Positions 25,002-33,219 of a stretch of 64,000 bases of DNA are shown one piece after another; position 1 is the stretch's first letter, and each line of letters opens with the position of its first letter. Made by a program: the position numbers and the translations under genes. This DNA comes from Bacillota bacterium (GTDB taxonomy: Bacteria; Bacillota; Clostridia; Lachnospirales; Lachnospiraceae), in assembly GCA_023435895.1 (NCBI GenBank), contig JAEZLH010000036.1, positions 62,001-126,000 on the forward strand, written 5' to 3'. The notes beneath the pieces were generated by a model. That model saw nothing but the letters and a program-made list of their open reading frames with translations. It ran no database searches and was not told the DNA's origin.

Positions 25002-25688
25002 TCAATCCTTCCACTGATATCCATATCCCCAAATTGTTATGAGATGTTCCGGATTGGAGGGATCGTATTCTATCTTAGTACGCAGTCGTCTAATATTTAC
25101 ATCAACCACTTTAATATCTCCAACATAATTCACACCCCAAATCTCATCCAGTAATTCATCCCTTGAAAACACCCGTTGTCCTCCGCTCATCAATAAATAC
25201 AGCAAAGAATATTCGGTAGGAGTTAATTTTATCTCCTTACCATTGACTAAAAGCTTTCTATTTGTCACATCAAGTTGATAATTTTCTGTGTTAATAACCT
25301 GACTATTCACGTTCTTTTGAATGAACTCCATTCTTCGAATCAGGGATATCATTCTTGCTTCAAGTTCCACCATACTAAAGGGTTTTACCACATAATCATC
25401 TGCCCCTTGTATAAGTCCCTTCACCTTATCTTCATCCTGTGACCGAGCTGTCAACATAATGATTCCCACTGCTGCGCTGATTTTCCTTATTTCTTCGCAA
25501 ACCTTAAATCCATCCATACCCGGGAGCATCAAATCCAACAACACGATATCAATATGATTTTCTTGAAATAAAGATAGTGCGCATTCTCCCGTTTCTGCTT
25601 CATAGGTCTTATAATTTTTCTTTCTTAGATTAAGACATACAAAGCTGCGTATTGATAATTCATCTTCTACTACTAGAACTGATTTCAT
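25002..25688 (-). CDS. OmpR/PhoB-family response regulator
   Basis: A 228-residue regulator with a receiver domain (phospho-acceptor Asp in IVLLDLMLPGMDG, Lys in DDYVVKPFS) and a C-terminal winged helix (YSLLYLLMSGGQRVFSRDELLDEIWG and the DVNIRRLRTKIE recognition helix). The ATG at 25688 is 6 bases from GGAG; an in-frame GTG four codons earlier overlaps that site. It lies between the lipoprotein gene and its cognate kinase in one operon. Target genes are unknown. Confidence 0.93.
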   Translation of the reverse strand: MKSVLVVEDELSIRSFVCLNLRKKNYKTYEAETGECALSLFQENHIDIVLLDLMLPGMDGFKVCEEIRKISAAVGIIMLTARSQDEDKVKGLIQGADDYVVKPFSMVELEARMISLIRRMEFIQKNVNSQVINTENYQLDVTNRKLLVNGKEIKLTPTEYSLLYLLMSGGQRVFSRDELLDEIWGVNYVGDIKVVDVNIRRLRTKIEYDPSNPEHLITIWGYGYQWKD

Positions 25689-25726
25689 GATTTGCTCCAC
25701 TCCGGTTATAATGTTCCTTGCTTTTT

Positions 25727-26986
25727 CTATTTCAAATCTTCCCCTGTTAGGTGAAAATTATTTATGGATATTGGCATATCCTTCTTACTCATAATATAGA
25801 ATACCGTACTTTTACTTTCTCCCAATTTGGTACCCTCTCCATTATATTGCTCTTTTTTGTCCCAGTTCACTTGAAATAAACTCTCCTGCTTATCTGCTGA
25901 TAACAGTTCAATACCATTTTTGAGATTTTTAATGGTTACATTATCAAACCATTCTTTCGGTATATTAATAAAGAAATGGTACATTCCATTGCTATAACGC
26001 TGGGCTATAGTCTGCTTAGTTCCATCAAGTTTATAATCATTGTACGTATCGATAAATGGAATTTCTGCCATTGCGGCATCTTCGTACCCTTTCGGAATAT
26101 ACATTCCTCCGACCTCAATCACACCATCCTTATTAATATCTTTACTATAAAGAGGATACTCCTTTAACAGTACACCATCAAATTCGTCACCAACCAAAAC
26201 AAGTTTCCCTTTGTCAAAGGCTACAATTTCAGTTAGCATGGAATGTGCACCAACCCCGCTATCAATAAAAACAGCATTATTACCATCTGCCAGTTTTCCA
26301 TTAACAATATTCTCATGATGTGCATCGGGATTTAACTTTACTTCAGATAGTTTTTTAAGCTTCCCGCTATCATATTGATAAAGAGTTGCCTTCTGGGAAC
26401 TACCCACCTCACCGCTTAATAACAATATTTCAGGTTTTTTGTCTCCATTATAATCATTCACATCAATCCATTGGTAGCTGTCATCTACTTTGGTAAATAG
26501 CTGGTTATTATTGAATTCATAAACTTGGAATTGTCTTTTTTCATCCAAAACGGTTATGCCGGTACCAATTATTAACTCTTTTCTTCCGTTCTGATCTAAA
26601 TCATTTATTTTAAAATAATCCAGATAAGATAAATTAGTAGAAATATCACTAACTTTACTCCATACCCCATTCTTTTCGTGTAATACCATAATGTGAACCG
26701 GTTTATTCTCAATCGTATCACGATATAACACAATCCCTTCCATAACTCCATCGCCGTTCATATCCTCTGTAAAGATTGATTGCTTTGGCTCCGAGTATTT
26801 GGGGGTAGCATATTCAAAACCATTTGGTAAAAGCTGCTCCAGAGTCTCCTTTAAATTTTGATGTTTCTCATTGGATAGCTTGGGTACGTTTACCAGTGCA
26901 ACGCTATCTACAATATTTCCACAGCCGTTTAGTGCAATAACCACTGCTACAAGTAAAATCATTCCTATTTTTCTTCTCATCCTCAT
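25727..26986 (-). CDS. Lipoprotein with FG-GAP/VCBS-like repeats, linked to a two-component system
   Basis: A 419-residue exported lipoprotein with lipobox ALNG|C (Cys at about residue 22). Repeated motifs EDMNGDGVMEG, NDLDQNGRKEL, NDYNGDKKPEI and KDINKDGVIEV, about 50 residues apart, resemble the calcium-binding loops of FG-GAP/VCBS beta-propellers. It should sit on the outer face of the membrane. It is the first gene of an operon with the response regulator (38 bases away) and the kinase, so it may act as a sensor accessory protein; that is an inference. AAAGGA lies 8 bases before the ATG at 26986. It follows the terminator of the U32 gene. Confidence 0.83.
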   Translation of the reverse strand: MRMRRKIGMILLVAVVIALNGCGNIVDSVALVNVPKLSNEKHQNLKETLEQLLPNGFEYATPKYSEPKQSIFTEDMNGDGVMEGIVLYRDTIENKPVHIMVLHEKNGVWSKVSDISTNLSYLDYFKINDLDQNGRKELIIGTGITVLDEKRQFQVYEFNNNQLFTKVDDSYQWIDVNDYNGDKKPEILLLSGEVGSSQKATLYQYDSGKLKKLSEVKLNPDAHHENIVNGKLADGNNAVFIDSGVGAHSMLTEIVAFDKGKLVLVGDEFDGVLLKEYPLYSKDINKDGVIEVGGMYIPKGYEDAAMAEIPFIDTYNDYKLDGTKQTIAQRYSNGMYHFFINIPKEWFDNVTIKNLKNGIELLSADKQESLFQVNWDKKEQYNGEGTKLGESKSTVFYIMSKKDMPISINNFHLTGEDLK

Positions 26987-27107
26987 TTTAAAATTCCTTT
27001 CTTACTATTATTGTGTTTCTTAAATAGAGTATATACAAAATTCTAAAAAAGAGGGTTACAAAAAGGTTACAGTATGTCCTATTCCAATAATCAATTAAAA
27101 TTCCACT

Positions 27108-27136
27108 AGAAAAGCGGAAAGATTTACTCTTTCCGC
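27108..27136 (-). terminator. Terminator overlapping the end of the U32 peptidase gene
   Basis: On the minus strand GCGGAAAG pairs with CTTTCCGC around AGTAAAT, followed by TTTTCT. The left arm includes the last codons and the loop includes the stop codon of the U32 gene, so this is the end of the RNA-modification operon. Confidence 0.85.
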
Positions 27137-28365
27137 CTAATAATATCATATATCTCAAGCTTCTCTCCAAAATCCACATAAATCTTCTGCTGTGGATGTG
27201 GACAGCTATCCATCCAATTACCTTCTTTATCTTTGATACTTTGAACCATAACCTTAAGGGTAGAGCCATTCGGTTTAATGATTTCAACCGCTTCTCCCAC
27301 ACTGAATTTATTCTTTTGTTCCAGCTCGTAGAAACCGTCTTTTTCACCGGCAATCGTACCAAGATAACTATATGCTTTTTCATAAGTATTATGATCGTAG
27401 ATCTGATCCTCATGCGTTGGAGTTCCAAAGAAAAACCCGGTTGTAAACTGACGGTTCACACCTTTTCTAATCTCCTCCATGTAGGAAGCTTTATTTTCCT
27501 CATAGAGCTTCGGAGCCTGAAAGAATTCATCAATAGCTTTTCTATAAGTTCTTGCAACCGTTGCAACATATAGAGCTGTCTTCATTCTACCTTCAATCTT
27601 AAAGCTGTCAATACCCGCCTTCACAAGCTCAGGAATGTATTCTATCATACATAAGTCCTTGGAATTAAAGATATAGGTTCCTCGCTCATTTTCCTCAACC
27701 GGAAGATATTCCCCTGGTCTGGTTTCCTCCACTATATGGTATTTCCAACGGCAAGAATGGGTGCAAGCTCCCATATTCGCATCCCTACCCGTGAAATAAT
27801 TGCTTAGCAGACATCTTCCAGAATAGGCGATGCACATGGCGCCATGTATAAAAGTTTCAATCTCCATCTCTGGAGGAATATTGGCTCTTAACTGCGACAG
27901 TTCCTTCATGGATAATTCCCTGGCTGACACAACTCTTGTGGCACCCAGTCTATGCCAAAAACGATAGGTCTCAAAATTCGTATTATTTGCCTGAGTGCTG
28001 ATATGAAGTTCCACTCCAGGAATTTCTTCCATGGCAATATTAAATACACCGGGGTCTGATATAATTAAAGCATCCGGACGCATTTCGCCAAATTCATTCA
28101 ATTCTCGAAAATAGCGGTGTATTCCATCCATATCCTGATTATGGGCGGTGATATTCGCTGTAACATATACCTTTTTTCCGTAGCTGTGGGCAAACGCAAT
28201 CCCTGCTTTCATATCATCCATGGAGAAATTCTTAGCCTTTGCTCTTAGCCCATACATGTCGCCCCCGATATAGATTGCATCTGCGCCATATATTACCGCT
28301 GTTTTTAGTGTCTCAAGATTACCCGCCGGGATTAATAACTCCGGCTTCTTTCTTTCCTCAAGCAT
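27124..28365 (-). CDS. U32-family protein, probable tRNA uridine 5-hydroxylation protein (TrhP/YrrO-like)
   Basis: A 413-residue U32 protein with an N-terminal TIM-barrel part (PELLIPAGNLETLKTAVIYGADAIY) and the conserved cysteine cluster C178, C185, C201 and C205 (GAMCIAYSGRC...GACTHSCRW) with C239 nearby, suited to an iron-sulfur cluster. TrhP-type U32 proteins make 5-hydroxyuridine at tRNA position 34 from prephenate-derived chemistry. The next gene upstream is the matching methyltransferase TrmR, the order seen for yrrM-yrrN-yrrO in Bacillus, which supports this over a peptidase role. Only one U32 gene is present here, where Bacillus has two. Translation starts at the ATG at 28365. Confidence 0.85.
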   Translation of the reverse strand: MLEERKKPELLIPAGNLETLKTAVIYGADAIYIGGDMYGLRAKAKNFSMDDMKAGIAFAHSYGKKVYVTANITAHNQDMDGIHRYFRELNEFGEMRPDALIISDPGVFNIAMEEIPGVELHISTQANNTNFETYRFWHRLGATRVVSARELSMKELSQLRANIPPEMEIETFIHGAMCIAYSGRCLLSNYFTGRDANMGACTHSCRWKYHIVEETRPGEYLPVEENERGTYIFNSKDLCMIEYIPELVKAGIDSFKIEGRMKTALYVATVARTYRKAIDEFFQAPKLYEENKASYMEEIRKGVNRQFTTGFFFGTPTHEDQIYDHNTYEKAYSYLGTIAGEKDGFYELEQKNKFSVGEAVEIIKPNGSTLKVMVQSIKDKEGNWMDSCPHPQQKIYVDFGEKLEIYDIIRRKE

Positions 28366-28481
28366 GTCTTACCTCATTTCTATTCCTTCAAGCAAATTAC
28401 TGTCTTCTATCTCTTATCAAACTTTTCGGTTAACCAATAGCTTTGTCCAAATAACTGGGCAAAAAGTGCCGTATAGATTAT

Positions 28482-29141
28482 TTACATTAGTCGATGACTC
28501 ACCGCGATACCATCTCCCACTGGCAATATCACACTTTCCAGCTCTTCCATATGGGTAATGGTATAAAGATATTCCCTCATTCTAGTGTGAATGGTTCGAT
28601 CTCTTCTTGTGATACTGTACCTGGAATTGATTACCGTCCCATCTTGCAACACATTATCGGTCAGAAGCATTCCTCCGACTTCAAGAAGCTTCATTAACTC
28701 CGGTAAAAAGCTCATATACTGAGCCTTCGCTGCATCCAGAAAGATAAAATCATATTTCTGTTGTTCTCTTGAGAGAGTTTGCAGTACTTCAAGCGCTTCC
28801 CCTTTTAAAAGGGTGATTTTTTCCCTATTTGGAAAAACCGGATCAATTAAATTCTTTTCAGCTTCTACCAACCGCATTGCTACTTTTTCAATGGTAGTAA
28901 TTTTGCAATCCTTTGAAGAATACTCACTCATAAAGAGGGCGGAAAAGCCAATGGCTGTTCCGACCTCTAGAATACGCTTTGGTTGTTTCATTTGAAGTAA
29001 AAACTTTAATACTCCCTGTGTTTCCTTTTTTATGATGGGAACATAGTGATCCAATGCAACCTTTTCTAATTCTAAAAGCTCCGGTTTGATTTCCACGGCT
29101 AAGGAATTAATATAGGCTGCTATTCTTTCGTCAACAATCAT
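28482..29141 (-). CDS. trmR: tRNA 5-hydroxyuridine O-methyltransferase TrmR-like
   Basis: A 219-residue class I methyltransferase of the O-methyltransferase family 3 type. SAM motif I is ILEVGTAIGFSALFMSE, followed by ITTIEK, FIFLDAAKAQY (metal ligand Asp) and LLTDNVLQDG. Bacillus TrmR (YrrM) methylates ho5U34 to 5-methoxyuridine in tRNAs. The pairing with a U32 protein next door and a mltG-like gene upstream reproduces the Bacillus yrrL-yrrM-yrrO order, so the tRNA role is preferred over a catechol-type methyltransferase role. It starts 32 bases after the mltG-like stop. Confidence 0.85.
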   Translation of the reverse strand: MIVDERIAAYINSLAVEIKPELLELEKVALDHYVPIIKKETQGVLKFLLQMKQPKRILEVGTAIGFSALFMSEYSSKDCKITTIEKVAMRLVEAEKNLIDPVFPNREKITLLKGEALEVLQTLSREQQKYDFIFLDAAKAQYMSFLPELMKLLEVGGMLLTDNVLQDGTVINSRYSITRRDRTIHTRMREYLYTITHMEELESVILPVGDGIAVSHRLM

Positions 29142-29173
29142 GGTTTACCATGCCCTTCTGTTTTCCTGGTTGT

Positions 29174-29629
29174 TTACTGGCTATTCTTAGAATTTTTCTC
29201 ACCATCCGAGGATTTTTTCGGTGTGCCATCCTCTTTTGTTGTAGAATTTGCAAAGTCAGTAATTTTCTTCAAAATTTCATCATAAGTCATTGAGTTATTG
29301 ATTTCGTAAGTTCCGGGCATAATAACCGCGTCTTGAAGTTTCGCTTTTACATAAAATGCATACTTATTAACTATCGCAACATTATTCTCAAGCTTATTTG
29401 CAACATCCATTGTAGCATCACCCTTGTCAATCTTTAAGGTAATGTCCGTACCCGGCTTAGCATCCACGGTTACAGGACCATAAAGCTGATAAGTAAAATC
29501 ATACACTAACTTGCTCACATTAATAATCATAAATGCTATAAATACATAAAATGCAACATTTAAGATTATTTTGAACACAAAGTTTAATACTTTAAAGGTT
29601 AACTTTCCCGATGTGGTTTTCATTGCCAT
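29174..29629 (-). CDS. MltG-like membrane protein lacking the catalytic domain
   Basis: A 151-residue protein with one membrane helix (about residues 17-42) and an extracytoplasmic LysM-like domain of the type found at the N terminus of MltG/YceG (KIDKGDATMDVANKLENN, then MPGTYEINNSMTYDEILKKI). A typical MltG has some 350 residues with a YceG catalytic domain and a Glu in the active site; here the protein ends in a Ser/Lys-rich tail soon after the LysM-like part. The stop is followed directly by trmR, so no catalytic remnant is visible. It occupies the same position as yrrL in Bacillus. GAGAGG is 9 bases before the ATG. Confidence 0.75.
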   Translation of the reverse strand: MAMKTTSGKLTFKVLNFVFKIILNVAFYVFIAFMIINVSKLVYDFTYQLYGPVTVDAKPGTDITLKIDKGDATMDVANKLENNVAIVNKYAFYVKAKLQDAVIMPGTYEINNSMTYDEILKKITDFANSTTKEDGTPKKSSDGEKNSKNSQ

Positions 29630-29662
29630 AAACGACGACCTCTCTTACTTATGATAACTGCA

Positions 29663-31369
29663 TTATTCAATTTCCATAATAATAGGCAGAATCATAGGAT
29701 TTCTCTTTGTCTTCTTCCAGATAAAATCACTCAATGAATCTTTTATTTCATTCTTCATCTTATTCCAATCGGCATTGTTACGGTTTAAGCACTTATTCAA
29801 CGCTCTCTCCACAATATCACGTGCCTCTTCCATAAGGTTCTCTGATTCCCTCACATAGACAAAGCCTCTGGAAACAATGTCCGGTCCGGAAAGAATCTGA
29901 TTTGTATACTTTTCTAATGAGATTACAACAATTATTAATCCGTTCTCTGAAAGCAGCTGTCTGTCACGAAGAACGATATTGCCTACATCTCCTACGCCAA
30001 GTCCGTCTACCAGGATACCCTGTGCCGGAACTTCACCGGTGATTGCTGCCTGCTCACTGGATAAGGTGAGTACATCGCCGGAGGATAGTATAAATACATT
30101 GTCCTTGGGAATACCAAGGGTCTGTGCTAATTCCTTATGTCGAATCAAATGCTTATATTCACCGTGTACCGGTACTGCATACTTCGGTTTGGTTAAGGTA
30201 TAAATTAATTTTATCTCTTCCTGACACGCATGACCGGATACATGGGTATCCTGATAAATCACTTTCGCGCCTTTCATGGATAAATCATTAATTACTTTTG
30301 ATACTGCCTTTTCATTACCAGGTATGGGTGTTGAGCTTAAAATAACCACATCTCCCGGCTTAATTGTCACTTTCTTGTGAATGGATGCTGCCATACGGGG
30401 CAATGCTGCCATTGATTCCCCTTGGCTTCCGGTTGTGATTAGAACTAGCTGTTCATCGGAATAATTCTTCATCTGCTCTACATCAATCAGCATACCTTCT
30501 GCCATGGTGATATAGCCGTGTTCTACCGCGGTATTCATGATATTGACCATACTTCGACCTTCTACAACGAGCTTACGATTATACTTGGATGCAGAATTAA
30601 TAATCTGCTGAATACGATCTACATTGGATGCGAAGGTCGCAACAATGATACGCTGTTTCGCGTTATCTGCAAATATCGTATCAAAAGTTTTGCCAACTGT
30701 GCTTTCTGACATGGTATACCCGGCACGTTCTACATTCGTGCTATCACAGAGTAAGGCAAGTACTCCTTTTTTACCAATTTCACCGATTCTCTGAAGATCG
30801 ATGGGTTGACCATAAACCGGTGTAAAATCAACTTTAAAATCACCTGTATGGAACAGAATACCTGCCGGGGTAAATATGGCTAACATAGCTGCATCTGCAA
30901 TACTGTGGTTTGTACGAATGAATTCGATACGGAAGCATCCAAGGTTAATGGATTGCCCATATTTGATCACCTTACGCTTCGTATTCTTTAAAAGATTATG
31001 TTCTTTCAGTTTTGACTCGATAATTGCCGTAGTTAATCTTGTGGCATAAATCGGAACATTGACATCCTTTAATACGTAAGGAAGTGATCCAATATGATCC
31101 TCATGACCATGTGTTATGATAAAGCCTTTCACTTTATTGATATTTTCCTTAAGATAAGTCACATCCGGTATTACTAAATCGATACCTAACATCTCATCTT
31201 CCGGAAAAGATAAACCGCAATCAATAACAATTATGGAATCCTCGTACTCAATAGCAGTGATATTCATACCAATCTGCTCTAATCCGCCTAGCGGAATAAT
31301 TTTTACACCGTTAAAATTCGGTGTTTTAACAATCTTGTCCTGTTCTTTTTCTTTCTCTTTGTCTTTCAA
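29663..31369 (-). CDS. rnj: Ribonuclease J
   Basis: A 568-residue metallo-beta-lactamase/beta-CASP nuclease. The zinc motif HGHEDH is at residues 87-92, with further ligands in FHTGDF and the beta-CASP motifs GEYKHL and PVHGEY near residue 400. RNase J acts as a 5-prime exonuclease and endonuclease in mRNA decay and rRNA maturation. A Lys/Glu-rich extension of about 18 residues precedes the core, which begins with VKIIPLGGLEQIGMN. It sits inside the yrr-like gene group, unlike in Bacillus, and follows the fur gene by 171 bases. Confidence 0.94.
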   Translation of the reverse strand: MKDKEKEKEQDKIVKTPNFNGVKIIPLGGLEQIGMNITAIEYEDSIIVIDCGLSFPEDEMLGIDLVIPDVTYLKENINKVKGFIITHGHEDHIGSLPYVLKDVNVPIYATRLTTAIIESKLKEHNLLKNTKRKVIKYGQSINLGCFRIEFIRTNHSIADAAMLAIFTPAGILFHTGDFKVDFTPVYGQPIDLQRIGEIGKKGVLALLCDSTNVERAGYTMSESTVGKTFDTIFADNAKQRIIVATFASNVDRIQQIINSASKYNRKLVVEGRSMVNIMNTAVEHGYITMAEGMLIDVEQMKNYSDEQLVLITTGSQGESMAALPRMAASIHKKVTIKPGDVVILSSTPIPGNEKAVSKVINDLSMKGAKVIYQDTHVSGHACQEEIKLIYTLTKPKYAVPVHGEYKHLIRHKELAQTLGIPKDNVFILSSGDVLTLSSEQAAITGEVPAQGILVDGLGVGDVGNIVLRDRQLLSENGLIIVVISLEKYTNQILSGPDIVSRGFVYVRESENLMEEARDIVERALNKCLNRNNADWNKMKNEIKDSLSDFIWKKTKRNPMILPIIMEIE

Positions 31370-31455
31370 ATAATTGCACCTCCAATGGTTTAATATGTAA
31401 TAAATCTATCCATTAACTAAGTGCATACAATATGATGAAACCCAACAAGCAGAAA

Positions 31456-31477
31456 GATTATATCAAGTTATATAATC
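31456..31477. promoter_or_regulatory. Perfect inverted repeat between fur and the RNase J gene
   Basis: GATTATAT and ATATAATC are exact arms around 6 bases. On the minus strand the repeat contains a TATAAT that could be the -10 box for RNase J. It could be an operator for the adjacent Fur-family protein, but it does not match the classic Fur or PerR boxes closely. Confidence 0.4.
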
Positions 31478-31540
31478 CCCGTATCTCATTGTGTTACATG
31501 AAAACTAAACCGTTGATCGGTTCTATGTTTCATTATTAGA

Positions 31541-31999
31541 TTAAATCGGTTTTTCGCTCAAACATTTTTTGCAATGACCATATAATTTTACCTGATGATC
31601 AACCACATCAAACCCTAGGGCCTCTTTTATCCGAGTCTCCAAATTTTCCAACAAATCATCTTGAAAAGCGTAAATGCCACCGCAGTCCAGGCATATCAAA
31701 TGATGGTGATGATGACCAGTGTTCTCCGTATTCATCTTACCGATTTCATATCGAACATAACCATCATCCAGAATTAATTTATCAATTAAATTCAAATCTG
31801 ACAGCATTTGAATTGTTCTGTATACAGTTGCCATTCCAATATCGGGATACTTTTCTTTGACAAAATCATAGATCTCTTCTGCCGTTAAATGTATTCCCGG
31901 TCTGCTATTCAAAACCTCCAATATTGCAACTCGTTGAATTGTTACCTTGAGTCCGTTCTGCTTTAATAAAGCTTTGAACTTTTCTTGAGTATCTGACAT
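31541..31999 (-). CDS. Fur-family metal-dependent repressor
   Basis: A 152-residue regulator with an N-terminal winged helix (GLKVTIQRVAILEVL, then GMATVYRTIQMLSDLNLIDK) and a metal-binding dimerisation domain with the HHHHH motif, CLDCGG and GHCKKC (the structural zinc CxxC pairs). The sequence fits Fur or PerR; the sensing metal cannot be decided. The ATG at 31999 lies 4 bases after AGGTGA, and an in-frame ATG at 32017 has no site. It is placed between DUF1292 and RNase J in the same orientation. Confidence 0.9.
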   Translation of the reverse strand: MSDTQEKFKALLKQNGLKVTIQRVAILEVLNSRPGIHLTAEEIYDFVKEKYPDIGMATVYRTIQMLSDLNLIDKLILDDGYVRYEIGKMNTENTGHHHHHLICLDCGGIYAFQDDLLENLETRIKEALGFDVVDHQVKLYGHCKKCLSEKPI

Positions 32000-32035
32000 A
32001 ATATCACCTATTTTCATCTAATCATATCTATGCAA

Positions 32036-32308
32036 TTATGATAATTCAATATCATCCAATAACTCTTTAAATATTCCTGCGACCAATTCCAGTTCATGGT
32101 CATCCTCAACTATATCATAAATCGCCTCTGCATCCGAAATGTCCGAAACATCCTTCAGAATCAGAGCCTCCGCATCTTCTTCCTCTTCACTGTCTGTACT
32201 AACCAAAAGATAATCCGTACCACTAAGCCGAGTTTGCTCAATAACCTGAAAGGTAACCTCTTCTCCATCCTCTGTGGTAAAAATAATCTCATTCGGTTTA
32301 TTACTCAT
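32036..32308 (-). CDS. DUF1292 protein (YrzB-like)
   Basis: A 90-residue acidic protein of the DUF1292 family, with EIIFTTEDGEEVTFQVIEQT and DYLLVSTDSEEEEDAEALILK as conserved blocks. Function is unknown. It is conserved next to ruvX and ireB in Firmicutes, and here its start overlaps the end of ruvX by 8 bases, with AAGGAGGAG in the ruvX 3-prime end. A longer frame up to 32368 lies inside ruvX and is not used. Confidence 0.85.
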   Translation of the reverse strand: MSNKPNEIIFTTEDGEEVTFQVIEQTRLSGTDYLLVSTDSEEEEDAEALILKDVSDISDAEAIYDIVEDDHELELVAGIFKELLDDIELS

Positions 32309-32774
32309 AATCTCCTCCTTGATCACTGTCTGTATCATGTTCTTTCTTTTCAAAACTAAGTTTGTCAAGGTATCCCTGCAAAATCAAAACTGCAGCTAAT
32401 TTATCCACTACCTTTGCTTTCTCTTCATGGTTCATACCTGATTGTGACAGAACCTGATGTGCGGCAACTGTTGTAAGCCGCTCATCCCATAGCACAACCT
32501 CAAGACCGGTTCTTTGTCTGAGCTTCTGCGCGAATTCTTCTGATTTTATGGCTCTCTCTCCGATGGAATTGTTTAAATGCTTCGGATATCCTAATACAAT
32601 TGTGCCTACCTCATACTGATTAATTAATTCTTCAATTCTTGCCAAGGTCTGCCTAAGCTTATTCTCCTGCTTACGGCGAATTACCTCAACACCCTGTGCG
32701 GTCAAAAACAGCGCATCGCTAACAGCTACGCCAACTGTAACCGAACCGTAGTCAAGTCCCAATATTCTCTTCAA
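32301..32774 (-). CDS. ruvX: Holliday junction resolvase-like/pre-16S rRNA nuclease RuvX (YqgF)
   Basis: A 157-residue RNase H-fold protein. The N-terminal motif ILGLDYGSVTVGVAVSD, the middle IVLGYPKHLNNSIGE and the C-terminal LWDERLTTVAAHQVL carry the acidic active-site residues. In E. coli YqgF matures the 16S rRNA 5-prime end. The gene lies between ireB and the DUF1292 gene, in the same order as yrzL-yrrK-yrzB in Bacillus. Confidence 0.93.
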   Translation of the reverse strand: MKRILGLDYGSVTVGVAVSDALFLTAQGVEVIRRKQENKLRQTLARIEELINQYEVGTIVLGYPKHLNNSIGERAIKSEEFAQKLRQRTGLEVVLWDERLTTVAAHQVLSQSGMNHEEKAKVVDKLAAVLILQGYLDKLSFEKKEHDTDSDQGGDYE

Positions 32775-32853
32775 GTGTTTCTCCCATCTTGCAACCGATT
32801 ATTCAAGTTGCAAGCATAACGATGAAACTTCTTTCATCGTTATGCATTAATAA

Positions 32854-33123
32854 CTAATTTACAGAGTTGATGTCCTTATCAATATAAAAACGTAATAACT
32901 CCTCGATAATCTCATCGCGCTCTACCTTCATAATAAGGCTTCTTGCACCTTTATGGCTTGTTATGTAGGTCGGGTCTCCGGACATAACATATCCCACGAT
33001 TTGATTAAGCGGATTATAACCTTTTTCTGTTAAAGCGGAATATACGGTCCGAATCACATCACTTACAACGATTTCTTTATCCTTATGAACTCTAAAATAC
33101 TGAGTATTGTTCAACTTCTGCAT
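32854..33123 (-). CDS. ireB: IreB-family regulatory protein (UPF0297)
   Basis: An 89-residue protein with the UPF0297 core GYNPLNQIVGYVMSGDPTYITSHKGARSLI and ERDEIIEELLRFYI. In Enterococcus, IreB is a phosphoprotein substrate of the PASTA kinase IreK and affects cell-wall stress resistance; the function here is inferred from the family. The usual N-terminal threonines (ET-type motif) are replaced by NNTQYF, so a conserved phospho-site may be shifted. It is the first gene of the ireB-ruvX-DUF1292 group. Confidence 0.9.
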   Translation of the reverse strand: MQKLNNTQYFRVHKDKEIVVSDVIRTVYSALTEKGYNPLNQIVGYVMSGDPTYITSHKGARSLIMKVERDEIIEELLRFYIDKDINSVN

Positions 33124-33219
33124 CGAATCACTTCCTCTTTCACCGATAGTCTGCTAATATGGTTTCTACAATTTACCGTTTCTCTATTACTATTATATTA
33201 ATATATTTAATCAAAAAAT

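Noticed and set aside
28482..29141. Catechol-type O-methyltransferase call
   Set aside because: The neighbours (U32 gene, mltG-like gene and the yrr-type order) fit tRNA methyltransferase TrmR much better.
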